Shown here piece by piece: positions 35,939 through 45,873 of a DNA stretch of 64,000 nt. The notes beneath the pieces were generated by a model. That model was not told the origin of the DNA. It ran no database searches and saw nothing but the letters and a program-made list of their open reading frames with translations. The first letter of the stretch is position 1; every line of letters begins with the position of its first letter. The DNA lies in assembly GCA_002070505.1 (NCBI GenBank), contig MWDJ01000011.1:1-64000 (forward strand), read 5' to 3'. The translations under genes and the position numbers were made by a program. This DNA comes from Bacteroidetes bacterium ADurb.Bin145 (GTDB lineage Bacteria; Bacteroidota; Bacteroidia; Bacteroidales; VadinHA17).

Positions 35939-38365
35939 ATGCACGTTAAAATGTTTTTTCTGGTTTGTTTTAGTCTGGGTATTCAGTCACTCTGCTCTCA
36001 AAAGAATAATATAGAAGTTATACAGGATGAAATGTGCTGGTGGTATAATAAACCTGCAACAAAGTACTGGGAGGGACTCCCAATCGGAACCGGACGATTT
36101 GCGGGAATGGTATCTGGCAAAACGTCGGATGAAGTTATCCCTTTTAATGATGAAACTTTATGGACAGGGGGGCCTTATAATCCAAATAATCCGAATGGTC
36201 CTGAAATCTTAAAGAATATTCGAAAATATGCTTTAGAAAAAGATTGGGTAAACGCAGATAAAGAAGCTGAAAAACTCTCCAGCGATCCAATGAGTGTGCA
36301 ATACTATCAGCCAATGGGCCGGTTGCACATTCAATTTCCCGGACATGATGAGGGCAGAGTAGAAAAATATATCAGAAAATTAAGCATGGATAGTGCCATG
36401 GTTACTATTTCATATCAACTCGACGGTGTGGATTATAAAAGGGAAGTTTTTGCCAGTTACCCGGATCAGGTAATTGTGATGAGGTTAAAATCAAATAAGA
36501 AAGGTGCGATTGATATTAATGTGTGGTTGTCCAGTCTTCAACCGTCAGCAACAACCTATTTTGAAAACGATGTTATTGTAATTGAAGGCACAACAATTGA
36601 GAATACTGAAAACCCTTATAACTTAAGAATATTACCTGCACAAATGAAATGGCAATCGAAGGTGAAAATACTTCAGGAAGGTGGAAGTCTTACAAGAGGT
36701 TCGGGTGAGAACAGAAATAAAATCATTGTTAAAAATGCCAATGCAGTTACTTTAATCCTGGCAGGAGCCACGAATTGGAAAAACTGGAACGATGTCTCAG
36801 AAAATGAAAAAGACAAATGTGCGGAATACATTTCAAGAGCATCTCATTACACTTATCCTCAGCTTAAAGAACGACATTTAAAAGACTATTTACCCTTATT
36901 CCATACCTGTAAGATTGATTTAGGTAAGAATAGGAATTCAGAATTAAATACAACGCAAAGAATGGATAGGTTAAGGGCAGGTGAAAATGACCCGTTGTAT
37001 ATTTCACAATATTTTCAATATGGCCGGTATCTTTTGCTTGCAGGGGCCAGGGAAAATACACTGGCTTTTAATAATCACAACATATGGCTGGATGATCTTG
37101 AAGGACGGTGGAGAGGCAGATGGACATTAAACATTAATATTGAAGAATGCTACTGGCCTGTTGAAAGTACTAACCTGCCCGATATCAATGAATCTTTACT
37201 TCTCTTTGTCGAGAATTTAGCCGAAGCCGGAGCCAGAACAGCTAAAGAGTTATATGGCTGCCGGGGCTGGACAGCTCATCATGGAACAGATATATGGTTT
37301 AATACGGCGCCAACAGATGGGAATCCACAATATGCGACATGGCCCATGGGAGGGGCATGGCTTATGCAGCAATTATTTGATCATTATGAATATTGTTGCG
37401 ATACATCTTATCTTAAGAGGATATATCCCTTGCTGAAAGGGGCCACAGAATTTTTTCTTGATTTCTTAATGACGGACCCTGAAACCGGATGGCTTGTGAC
37501 ATGCCCGTCAACCACCCCAGAAAATAGTTTTGTTACTGATAAAGAGGGAATTTGCTCTATTTCAATGGGAACATCCATGGATAATCAACTCATACGCAAT
37601 CTCTTTAGAAACTGTATAACAGCATGCAAAGTACTAAATACAGACAGCGAACTAAGACAAAAGCTTGGAGATAATTTGATGAAGTTGCCTCCGCATCAGG
37701 TTGGACGATTTGGACAACTGCAGGAATGGTTGTATGACTTTAAAGAAGCAGAGCCCACCCATCGGCATTTATCGCATCTTTTTGCAGCATATCCTGATGA
37801 CGATATTACATTACGCAAAACACCTGAATTGGCACAAGCGGTTGGTGTAGTTCTGGAAAGAAGAGGGGACATAAATCTCGGGTGGTCAGGTGCATGGAAA
37901 ATAAACCTTCATGCAAGGCTGGAAGAGCCACAATCAGCATATAATATCCTGAAAAATATGTTAACAGAAGTAAGTCTTCATCCTAGACCAGAAGATAGCC
38001 AGATTACTCCTTCCTTTGAGGGAAATCAGGCAATCCAGGGGGTGACTGCCGGAATTACAGAGATGTTGATGCAAAGTCATTCTTCTGAAATATCACTTTT
38101 ACCTGCTTTGCCAGATGAATGGAAAAATGGCGGTATTCAGGGACTTGTCGCCAGGGGTGGTTACAACATAACTATCTTTTGGAATAGTGGTAAATTAACC
38201 AGGGCACTTATATTTTCAAAATTCAGCAATAGATGCAGAATCCGGACCAAAAGCAATGCAAAAATTCTCCTCGATGGTAAAGAAATAAAAACTTACAGTC
38301 CTGAACAGAATGTATTTGAGTTTAATACAGAAGCCGGGAAATTGTATGAGATTATGTCAGTTTAA
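35939..38365 (+). CDS. Glycoside hydrolase family 95 with altered base motif
   Basis: An 808-residue secreted protein with a signal peptide (about residues 1-20). The N-terminal sandwich starts MCWWYNKPATKYWEGLPIGT. The Asn pair is kept as N398 and N400 in LNINIEECYWP, and the acid as E528 in TTPENSF. The usual [QD]xDxNFG motif that carries the catalytic-base aspartate is replaced by FEGNQAIQG (E694), with two extra residues before the conserved TAGITEMLMQS helix, so no Asp sits at the expected place. This may change the substrate or the mechanism. It is on the plus strand, apart from the other GH95 genes, and converges with the GH95 at 38463. Confidence 0.87.
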   Translation: MHVKMFFLVCFSLGIQSLCSQKNNIEVIQDEMCWWYNKPATKYWEGLPIGTGRFAGMVSGKTSDEVIPFNDETLWTGGPYNPNNPNGPEILKNIRKYALEKDWVNADKEAEKLSSDPMSVQYYQPMGRLHIQFPGHDEGRVEKYIRKLSMDSAMVTISYQLDGVDYKREVFASYPDQVIVMRLKSNKKGAIDINVWLSSLQPSATTYFENDVIVIEGTTIENTENPYNLRILPAQMKWQSKVKILQEGGSLTRGSGENRNKIIVKNANAVTLILAGATNWKNWNDVSENEKDKCAEYISRASHYTYPQLKERHLKDYLPLFHTCKIDLGKNRNSELNTTQRMDRLRAGENDPLYISQYFQYGRYLLLAGARENTLAFNNHNIWLDDLEGRWRGRWTLNINIEECYWPVESTNLPDINESLLLFVENLAEAGARTAKELYGCRGWTAHHGTDIWFNTAPTDGNPQYATWPMGGAWLMQQLFDHYEYCCDTSYLKRIYPLLKGATEFFLDFLMTDPETGWLVTCPSTTPENSFVTDKEGICSISMGTSMDNQLIRNLFRNCITACKVLNTDSELRQKLGDNLMKLPPHQVGRFGQLQEWLYDFKEAEPTHRHLSHLFAAYPDDDITLRKTPELAQAVGVVLERRGDINLGWSGAWKINLHARLEEPQSAYNILKNMLTEVSLHPRPEDSQITPSFEGNQAIQGVTAGITEMLMQSHSSEISLLPALPDEWKNGGIQGLVARGGYNITIFWNSGKLTRALIFSKFSNRCRIRTKSNAKILLDGKEIKTYSPEQNVFEFNTEAGKLYEIMSV

Positions 38366-38462
38366 TTATTTGTTTGAAAGTTATAAGACGTTCTGTAAAC
38401 CCCCACACCAGAAATAAAAACAATTCAACGGGAACTGCTAGCAGAAAACTAGAATCCTTGAG

Positions 38463-40841
38463 CTAAGTACCTTCTATAACAATTGTTTCACCCTTAACCG
38501 GGCTATATTTTGTAGTTTTCCCGTCAACCCTGACAATACACGAATTTCCAAGCAATGACCTGATCTCTGCCTTTGTCAATTTTCCATCCTTCCATTCAAT
38601 ATCGACCTCAAATCCGCCTCTGGCTTTTAATCCAGTCACCAATCCGTTTTCCCAGGTTACAGGCAGTGCCGGTAGCAAAGAGATTTCACCTGCATGACTT
38701 TGCAGCAGGCATTCAGCAATACTTGCAGTCAATCCGAAATTTAAATCTGATTGATTAGCGACAGAATTGTGTAAATTATTTCCAATTCCTCCCCTGGTAC
38801 TAGGAGTGCGTAAGCAACCTCTCATAATTGAATCAGCTCTTAATCCGTTTTCAAGCCTTGCCCAGGAGCATATATCCCAGGTGCTGTTAAACCAATTTCT
38901 TGCAGGACGGGGGTCCAGCCATTTTTCAAGTGCTGCAGATAACTCCGGATTTCCCCTTAAGGTAATTGAGTTTCCCGGATAGAATCCAAACATTAACGAC
39001 TCGTTGTGAGATTCCTTGCCTCTTATCCAGTCTTCAATCCAGGTCTGAAGACGGCCGTCCTTACCTATCTGGTATGGTGGAATTTTTTCTAATGCCTTTT
39101 CGAGCTGATCTCCGAATTCCTTATCAACATTAAGAATCTTCCCTGCTTCAATGCAATGTGGGAAAAGATCTCTTATTATCCCGATATCCATTGTAGTTGA
39201 TGGAGATAAAAAGCATTCTTCAGCTCCCTCGCTGACAAAATAACCTTGTTCAGGAGACATTGAGAATGGTATTACCAACCATTTATACTTTGGATGTTCA
39301 ACCATAAGATCCATTAAGAACTGTGCAGAGCCTTTCATGATCGGATAGTACTCTCTAAGAAATTCGATGTCACCGGTATAAAGGTAATGTTCCCATATAT
39401 GCCGGCACAACCAACTTCCTCCGACCGGCCACATACCGTATCTGGCTGCGTCAACAGGAGCTGTGGCCCGCCATAGATCAGTATTATGATGGGCTACCCA
39501 GCCGTCCGCATTATAATATAATTTTGCTGTTTTAGCCCCGTTTTCAGCTAAATCCTTGATCATGTCAAACAATGGTATGTGGCACTCTGAAAGGTTTGTG
39601 ACTTCAGCCGGCCAATAGTTCATCTCAGTGTTGATGTTGATCGTATATTTACTTCCCCAGTTTCCAAGCTGTTCCTGATTCCATCGTGCCTGGAGATTTG
39701 CAGGTTCGCTGCCTGGCCTGCTGCTTGAAACCAGCATATAACGGCCAAACTGGAATAATTTACCGATAAGATTTGGATCCTGAAGGCCCTTCTTAAGGTC
39801 TGTAAGTCTCTCGTCAGTTGGTCTTTCATTCATCAGGGGATCCCCAATATCCAGGTGAACCCGCCCCATCAGATTGCTGAAATCATTTACATGCGTATTT
39901 TTTAGTTGTTTAAATTTTTTGCCTCTGACCCTTGCAAGAATTTCTTCACATTTTGCTGCAGGATCTCCGCTAATATCAGTGTAATTAACATAGCTGGTTG
40001 CTGCGGTAAGGATGAATGTCACGGAATTTGCGTCAGTAACAATTAAACTCGAATCGGTTGCCAGGAGGCTTCCCTTTTCAGGCAGGGCAACAATATCTGT
40101 CTGAAACCTGAGACCTGTTCCTTCTACTTTTGCAACAAGCCAGTTTTCGGTAAGGGAAAGATATCTCCATATACCATTTATTGTTAACCTGCTGTCGTTT
40201 GTGGTTGTTTGCTCGGTAAAAGGGCTCGCTAACTTTGCCTCAACAGATACACGGCCTGGTTTATCAGCTGACACTTTCATTACCATCACATGGTCAGGGT
40301 AAGACATAAATACCTCGCGGGTCATCTTCACATCTCCATCAGTGTAACAGATTTTAACAATACCGGTTTTCATATTTAGTTCACGATAGTAATCACTGAT
40401 GGAATCACCGGTTACCTTGAAATTCAGTAAAAGATCTCCAAGAGGCGCATATGCTTGAAGTGCCGTAGGTCTACCATAGAAGTGTTCATCCACAAGTATC
40501 TCCGCTGCCTTGAATTTCTCTGCGAAGACAAGTTCCTTGATCTGATCAAAGTACTTAAAGGCATCAGGATCGTTATGATCATGGGGCCTTCCGGACCAGA
40601 ATGTGGATTCATTTAAAGCGATTCTCTCGTTCTGTACTCTTCCAAAAACATTTGCACCCATATAACCATTCCCGATGAGTAATCCATCATGCCACACCTG
40701 ATCGGCGGGTTTATTATACCAGGCGACCATATTTTTCTCCTCCGGAGACTTTTGAGTGGAATATGAACACGAAGTCGGCAGGATAAAAGCAGCCATCAAT
40801 GCGACGAACATAATGTTGATCAAAGTAGTTGAATTTTTCAT
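38463..40841 (-). CDS. Glycoside hydrolase family 95 lipoprotein, canonical, downstream of susD
   Basis: A 792-residue lipoprotein (Cys25 in LPTSC) with all GH95 residues: the Asn pair in [12 protein letters not shown]531 in SMSPEQ and D699 in NQSDLNFG. It closely resembles the product of 30285-32699 throughout. It follows susD by 129 bp on the same strand, but an apparent intrinsic terminator lies in that gap, so expression is probably lower than that of susCD or set by read-through. In the PUL it would remove alpha-L-fucosyl or alpha-L-galactosyl caps from imported oligosaccharides. Confidence 0.93.
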   Translation of the reverse strand: MKNSTTLINIMFVALMAAFILPTSCSYSTQKSPEEKNMVAWYNKPADQVWHDGLLIGNGYMGANVFGRVQNERIALNESTFWSGRPHDHNDPDAFKYFDQIKELVFAEKFKAAEILVDEHFYGRPTALQAYAPLGDLLLNFKVTGDSISDYYRELNMKTGIVKICYTDGDVKMTREVFMSYPDHVMVMKVSADKPGRVSVEAKLASPFTEQTTTNDSRLTINGIWRYLSLTENWLVAKVEGTGLRFQTDIVALPEKGSLLATDSSLIVTDANSVTFILTAATSYVNYTDISGDPAAKCEEILARVRGKKFKQLKNTHVNDFSNLMGRVHLDIGDPLMNERPTDERLTDLKKGLQDPNLIGKLFQFGRYMLVSSSRPGSEPANLQARWNQEQLGNWGSKYTININTEMNYWPAEVTNLSECHIPLFDMIKDLAENGAKTAKLYYNADGWVAHHNTDLWRATAPVDAARYGMWPVGGSWLCRHIWEHYLYTGDIEFLREYYPIMKGSAQFLMDLMVEHPKYKWLVIPFSMSPEQGYFVSEGAEECFLSPSTTMDIGIIRDLFPHCIEAGKILNVDKEFGDQLEKALEKIPPYQIGKDGRLQTWIEDWIRGKESHNESLMFGFYPGNSITLRGNPELSAALEKWLDPRPARNWFNSTWDICSWARLENGLRADSIMRGCLRTPSTRGGIGNNLHNSVANQSDLNFGLTASIAECLLQSHAGEISLLPALPVTWENGLVTGLKARGGFEVDIEWKDGKLTKAEIRSLLGNSCIVRVDGKTTKYSPVKGETIVIEGT

Positions 40842-40863
40842 AATTGGTAATTGTTGATTCCCT

Positions 40864-40924
40864 GATAAAAACTGGCCAGCCCGAATTTAACTTTCCGTTT
40901 CAGGCTGAGACCCAGGCTGGCCAG
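40864..40924 (-). terminator. Intrinsic terminator between susD and GH95
   Basis: Perfect 10-bp inverted arms, CTGGCCAGCC (40872-40881) and GGCTGGCCAG (40915-40924), are separated by 33 bp. On the minus strand the second arm is followed by TTTTTATC. The structure lies 47 bp after the susD stop codon. The long loop is atypical, but the GC-rich arms and U-tract fit a terminator or attenuator that separates susCD from the next GH95 gene. Confidence 0.7.
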
Positions 40925-40970
40925 AAAACTTATTTCCACTCAATAACAAGCATTCAACTGGCTAAATGGT

Positions 40971-42677
40971 CTAATCATAACCAGGATTTTGATCTATCTG
41001 AGGGTTACGTTGTCTCTCATCCTGTGCAATGGGAAGGAGACTCTGATAATCCTTAAATGTATTCGACCTGTCAAGCAATACTACCTTTTCATACCTTTTA
41101 ACGCCGGTCGACTTATTCAAATAAATATCGTACGTTGTAATCTTTGCATTTTCGACTGTGGTAGCTATTTTCCAACGCCTGACATCAAAGAACCGGTGAT
41201 TTTCAAATGCCAGTTCTATCCTTCTTTCATTATAAATTCTTCTCCTCAGGTCCTCCCCGGTAACAGTGGCAGGGATGTCTGGCAGGTTAACACTTGCTCT
41301 TCTTCTTACTTTATTTACATACTCTCTGGCCGTAACTTCATCGCCCAGCTCAAACTTTGCTTCGGCATAATTCAGGTATATTTCGGCGATCCTGAAAAAC
41401 GGCCATTGTATTGTGAACTGTGTTTGCCAGTTAAAAGGACCCTGTTCAGGCATGAACTTCAGGAGTACCGTATTTGTTCTGGGATTGTCACCCGTGGCTT
41501 TATATGAATCATAGCCCCAGGAAGCACCATCTTCAGCAATCCACATCTCAAAATGGTCTCCCCGGAAATACATATCATCATGCAGAATAGTAGCTTCAAA
41601 CCGGGGATCACGATTCTTGAAAGGTTGGGTTGGATCATAGCCTGAAGCAGGATTAACAGATCCATCGGGCAGGAATGCCGGTTCCCCGTTGATCATGTCG
41701 TAACTATCAATCAGGTTCGCGGAAGGCCCGTTACTGCCCCACCATCCTCCATAACCTTCATAACGACGGTTGAAATTATGCATGGGTCCCTGATGACCGT
41801 TGGCGGTGGTAAAGCCCCTGGAAAATATCACTTCATCATTGGCGGCACCCTGTGACATTTGAAAAAGCTTATTGTAATCAGAATACAAAGCGAAACCTTT
41901 GTTTAACAGAGCTTCTGCGGCATCAGCGGCTTTCTGCCATTTTTGCTGGCTTTTTGTAGGACTGAATAAAGGGGAAGCTGCATAGAGATACACACGGGAA
42001 AGCAGAGCCTGGCAGACAACACCTGAAGCCCTTCCGTATTTAGCATCCGTGGATGAGTACTTATCCGGCAAAACTGCTTTGGCCGCAGTAATATCCTGTT
42101 CAATAAAAGTCACGCATTCATCAAAGGTACTTCTCGTAAATTGTACTTCATCGCCGAGTTGATAAACCTCGTCGACGATCGGTACTCCGCCAAACCTTTC
42201 AATGAGATTGAAATAAATGAAGGCTCTTAAGAACCTTGCTTCTCCAATCAATTGGTCTTTATCATTCATTTGAACATCGCTTTCCTGCATTTTACTCAGG
42301 AAAACATTAATCTTGCGAATATACTCATACGCACGATCCCAGTAATACATGTAACCGCTGCCTGAAGCCCAGAATCCAGTACCACCTCCTGCCTCTGCAA
42401 TATTGTCGGGAGTATATGTATTGAGTTTAAATAGATTGGCTCCGCAGCATGGGGCATTGTTAAAAGCTTCATCAGTATATTTTGAATACATATGAATGAA
42501 AAATCCGTGCGGTACCGCGTTATAAAGTTCGGTATGGTAAGCACGTATAAGGTTTGGATCACTCCACACGGCATCTTCAGCAATACGATCCTGAGGTGAA
42601 ATATCCAGTATATTCTCACAGGAAATACTGAACAGTATAAGTAATATTACTGGTATTATTATTTTTATCGTTTTCAT
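40971..42677 (-). CDS. susD: SusD/RagB-family glycan-binding lipoprotein
   Basis: A 568-residue outer-membrane lipoprotein. The ATG at 42677 gives the leader ending at Cys20 (FSISC); a longer frame to 42716 would overlap susC and is not preferred. Family features are SCENILDISPQDRIAEDAVW at the mature N-terminus, TPR-like helices such as GEARFLRAFIYFNLIERFGG, and the C-terminal RRIYNERRIELAFENHRFFDVRRW. It forms the lid of the SusC importer and binds oligosaccharide at the cell surface. The start is 13 bp after the susC stop, so the two genes are cotranscribed. SusD sequences do not predict the glycan. Confidence 0.95.
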   Translation of the reverse strand: MKTIKIIIPVILLILFSISCENILDISPQDRIAEDAVWSDPNLIRAYHTELYNAVPHGFFIHMYSKYTDEAFNNAPCCGANLFKLNTYTPDNIAEAGGGTGFWASGSGYMYYWDRAYEYIRKINVFLSKMQESDVQMNDKDQLIGEARFLRAFIYFNLIERFGGVPIVDEVYQLGDEVQFTRSTFDECVTFIEQDITAAKAVLPDKYSSTDAKYGRASGVVCQALLSRVYLYAASPLFSPTKSQQKWQKAADAAEALLNKGFALYSDYNKLFQMSQGAANDEVIFSRGFTTANGHQGPMHNFNRRYEGYGGWWGSNGPSANLIDSYDMINGEPAFLPDGSVNPASGYDPTQPFKNRDPRFEATILHDDMYFRGDHFEMWIAEDGASWGYDSYKATGDNPRTNTVLLKFMPEQGPFNWQTQFTIQWPFFRIAEIYLNYAEAKFELGDEVTAREYVNKVRRRASVNLPDIPATVTGEDLRRRIYNERRIELAFENHRFFDVRRWKIATTVENAKITTYDIYLNKSTGVKRYEKVVLLDRSNTFKDYQSLLPIAQDERQRNPQIDQNPGYD

Positions 42678-42690
42678 AATCACACTTATT

Positions 42691-45600
42691 TTAAAAATTG
42701 ACATTAATACCAACATTTATAATCCTTAGAGGCGGATAGGTCCCAAATGAGCCGTTAATTTCCGGATCTCTCCATGTAATTTCTTTAGCCCATGTAAGTA
42801 AATTAGTGCCACTTACAAATACACGGACGTCATTAAGACCTATTCTTTTAGAAAGATTATTCCCCAGGCTGTATCCAAGTTCAAGGTTTTTAATTCTGAT
42901 AAACGTGGCTTCGTAAAGGAAGAAATCTGTAGTTCCGGGTTGCACGGCATCTGCCCTGGGCATGGTAGCGCCCTCCTGATTGTCCTTGGTCCAGCGGTTG
43001 GTTGCCCGGTAAACGGTATTATTATCAAGATTTGTCCGTGCAAATGATTCAAGTCCACCATCATAGGTCCAGGCATTGGTTTGTCCCTGGAAATACAGGA
43101 TCAGATCAAATCCTTTGTATTGCAGATTTGTAGTAAGACCAAATACATATTCCGGAATTGGAGAACTATTGGTCATATACCGGTCATTTCCAGTTATTTT
43201 ACCGTCTTTATTCAGGTCAACTAAAAAGATATCGCCCACCTGAGCTCCGTTGGCGTGCGGGTAATTGGCATACTCTTCCTGGGTGTTGATAATACCATCA
43301 GACTTGTAATAAAGCCCTGATCCAAGTGGATGTCCGGTTTGTGCCATATAAGGTTCAGCCGGCGGCACTTCGTCCATGAATATTATCTTACTTCTGGCAA
43401 AAGATACGTTTGCATTCACTGAATAGGTCAATTGTCTAACAGTGTTACGGTGAGTCAGCATCAGTTCAAATCCATGATTCTTCACCTCCCCGATATTTTG
43501 GTCGGGTAATGCGGGAAATCCGAACACATGACTTACCGAAAGGACAGGCTGGAGAAGGATGTTGGATCTTGTTTCACTGAATATTGTCACTTCAGCACCA
43601 AGCAACCTGTTCCAGAGAGAAGCTTCCAGTCCAAAGTCCATTTTCTTACTGACCTCCCAGGTAATATCCGGGTTGGGCAATCTGCTGGAGTATATGCCCG
43701 GCGAATCTTTGCCGCCGAAAACATAATTGTTACCAAACTGGAAAGCCTGCAGGTATTGGTATGCAGGTACCCGGTCGTTACCCAACTCGCCATACGAACC
43801 TCTGAGTTTCAATTCATCTACGAATGGCAGATTGTCTTTAATGAAGTTTTCTTCAGACAGTCTCCATCCCGCTGAAACTGCGGGGAAGAATCCATATCTT
43901 TTTCCTTTCGGAAAAATCTGTGAACCATCGTAACGGAATACAAATTCTACCAGGTATTTGGATTTGAAATCATAATTCAGACGTCCAAAAAAGTTATTGT
44001 AGGCACTCTCCGAAGCGCTTCCACCGGTTTCGGCATCAGTCGCACTCGTACTTCCTACATTGATCTGTGGGATAACTGCACTGACGAAATTCTTCCGGTA
44101 GGCCATTGCATAACTATAGTTCGCCTTCTGTTGCTCAGTTCCCAACATAGCAGAAATATTATGGTTTTCCGCGATTGTTCTTCTATATGAGATCCTGAAA
44201 TTGAACAGGGAGTTTGTCCACCTGCTGTATGTGTCCCTTACTTCGATAGGTTGAATAGTCCAGAACATATCATATTGCTTGGTTATAACGTTGTACTCAT
44301 GATACCAGGCTGGTTTGCCGAAATTCTTCTGGAACTGATTTCTTAAATCGTAATTGTAGGAAGCATCCAGTGTAAGGCCCCGAACGAATGGCACTTTATA
44401 TGAGGCCGTAAACGTTGATTGTAAAGGATAATTTTTAATTTCATTAAATCCCCTCCGGTCTGACAGCAGAGAACTCTGACGGAAACGTCCGGGAGCAATC
44501 AATCCGTTGGGATATATGGCCACCACCGTTGGGTTTGACAATAATATACTGGCAAAGTCAGTTCCAACTGATGCATGTCGGTTAGAGGGAATAGCACTAA
44601 TATTCGCACCAACAGTTAAATTATCCGATAAATCAACATCAACTTTTACTCTTGCATTATAACGCTTATAGCTGTCGTCAACATGTACATAATTACCACC
44701 CTGATCTGACGCACCGAAAGAGAGAAGATACCTGACATTATTTGATCCTCCGCTTACCTGGAGATTTGCATTTTGCTGAATCGCCCAATTTCTTGTTGAT
44801 ACATCACTCCAGTCGGTATTTGGGTATAAAATGGGATCGGAGCCGTCACGGTATTTCTGAATGGCTTCATCTGAATAGAATGGAACGAAACCAGTGGCCG
44901 GCCGGCCTTGTCTGTACCACTCAGCTTCATTATATGATTCTGCAAATACGACCGCATCCTCCATATCCGGGTTTATTGTAGGCTGATTAATAGCGTAATT
45001 GTAAGTCAGGTTGAACTTAGGGTTGATTTGAGATCCCTGTTTTGTGGTAATCAAGATTACTCCGTTGGCTGCCCGGGCACCATAAATGGCTGCTGAAGCA
45101 TCTTTCAATACCGTTATACTTTCAATATCTTGTGCATTAAGATCTTGTAAAGTATTATCACGTGGCACACCATCAATGACTACCAGAGGATTATTATCGT
45201 TAAAAGTACCCGATCCACGGATCAATATACTTAGATTTTCAGCTCCGGGCTGTCCTGTACGCTGGTTTATAACCAAGCCAGGAAGTTTCCCCGCCAGCGA
45301 GGTAGTAACGTTTACCGAAGGACTTTTAACTATCTCCGCACCTTCGACTTTAGAAATCGATCCCGTCATGGTTTCCTTTTTTTGAGTACCGTACCCAACT
45401 ACAACAACTTCTTCCAGTCCTGTAGTTTCAGATATCAGTGCTACATCAAGAGTTGTTCTGCCGGATACATTTACCTCCTGGGTCGTATATCCAATAAATG
45501 AGAACACCAGTATAGCAGATCCGTCAGGGACATTTATTGTATACGTTCCGTCAGCAGAGCTGGTAGCTCCGGTATTTGTTCCTTTAACTACAACGGTTGC

Positions 45601-45795
45601 TCCAACCAAAAGCTCTCCGGTATTGGAGTCAGTTACTTTACCCCTGACCTGAAGTTGCTGCAGGTCATTAGCTCCATTTGCGTTTACCTGTAAAAGGTTT
45701 AAGCAGGAGACTACCAGGGCAAGGTTCATAGTTAAAAGAAATCTTTTTATTCCCGTTTTAATCAGAGGGAAATAACACAGAAGATTTTTTTTCAT
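42691..45795 (-). CDS. susC: SusC/RagA-family TonB-dependent outer-membrane transporter
   Basis: A 1034-residue outer-membrane beta-barrel importer of oligosaccharides. After a signal peptide (about residues 1-40) it has a carboxypeptidase D regulatory-like domain (VRGKVTDSNTGELLVGATVV, about 49-130), then the plug domain beginning EEVVVVGYGTQKK. The SusC-specific segment KDASAAIYGARAANGVILIT lies at about 220-240. The barrel ends NVGINVNF with the expected terminal Phe. No STN domain is seen at the N-terminus, so regulation by an ECF sigma/anti-sigma pair is unlikely. The upstream gene is a LacI-type regulator. The leader contains two hairpins and an upstream 20-bp element shared with the GH95 operon. 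Confidence 0.96.
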   Translation of the reverse strand: MKKNLLCYFPLIKTGIKRFLLTMNLALVVSCLNLLQVNANGANDLQQLQVRGKVTDSNTGELLVGATVVVKGTNTGATSSADGTYTINVPDGSAILVFSFIGYTTQEVNVSGRTTLDVALISETTGLEEVVVVGYGTQKKETMTGSISKVEGAEIVKSPSVNVTTSLAGKLPGLVINQRTGQPGAENLSILIRGSGTFNDNNPLVVIDGVPRDNTLQDLNAQDIESITVLKDASAAIYGARAANGVILITTKQGSQINPKFNLTYNYAINQPTINPDMEDAVVFAESYNEAEWYRQGRPATGFVPFYSDEAIQKYRDGSDPILYPNTDWSDVSTRNWAIQQNANLQVSGGSNNVRYLLSFGASDQGGNYVHVDDSYKRYNARVKVDVDLSDNLTVGANISAIPSNRHASVGTDFASILLSNPTVVAIYPNGLIAPGRFRQSSLLSDRRGFNEIKNYPLQSTFTASYKVPFVRGLTLDASYNYDLRNQFQKNFGKPAWYHEYNVITKQYDMFWTIQPIEVRDTYSRWTNSLFNFRISYRRTIAENHNISAMLGTEQQKANYSYAMAYRKNFVSAVIPQINVGSTSATDAETGGSASESAYNNFFGRLNYDFKSKYLVEFVFRYDGSQIFPKGKRYGFFPAVSAGWRLSEENFIKDNLPFVDELKLRGSYGELGNDRVPAYQYLQAFQFGNNYVFGGKDSPGIYSSRLPNPDITWEVSKKMDFGLEASLWNRLLGAEVTIFSETRSNILLQPVLSVSHVFGFPALPDQNIGEVKNHGFELMLTHRNTVRQLTYSVNANVSFARSKIIFMDEVPPAEPYMAQTGHPLGSGLYYKSDGIINTQEEYANYPHANGAQVGDIFLVDLNKDGKITGNDRYMTNSSPIPEYVFGLTTNLQYKGFDLILYFQGQTNAWTYDGGLESFARTNLDNNTVYRATNRWTKDNQEGATMPRADAVQPGTTDFFLYEATFIRIKNLELGYSLGNNLSKRIGLNDVRVFVSGTNLLTWAKEITWRDPEINGSFGTYPPLRIINVGINVNF

Positions 45796-45830
45796 ATTTT
45801 TGCAAAGTTTTTAGAAGTTTAATATACCAC

Positions 45831-45848
45831 GGCCTGCTAAAGGAGGCC
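45831..45848 (-). other. Small leader hairpin before susC
   Basis: GGCCT (45831-45835) pairs with AGGCC (45844-45848). The minus-strand loop region reads CCTCCTTTAG, which resembles the 3' end of 16S rRNA. It sits 36-53 bp upstream of the susC start codon and may be part of a structured mRNA leader. Function is unknown. Confidence 0.45.
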
Positions 45849-45873
45849 TCATTAGGAAATTTTTAAAAACCCG

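Noticed and set aside
38366-38462. Possible terminator between the two convergent GH95 genes
   Set aside because: Only a short palindrome (CTGCTAGCAG) is present, without a convincing stem plus U-tract.
40989-41507. 172-codon plus-strand open frame inside susD
   Set aside because: It lies wholly antisense to the SusD gene, whose protein motifs are unmistakable, and its translation has no recognisable domain.
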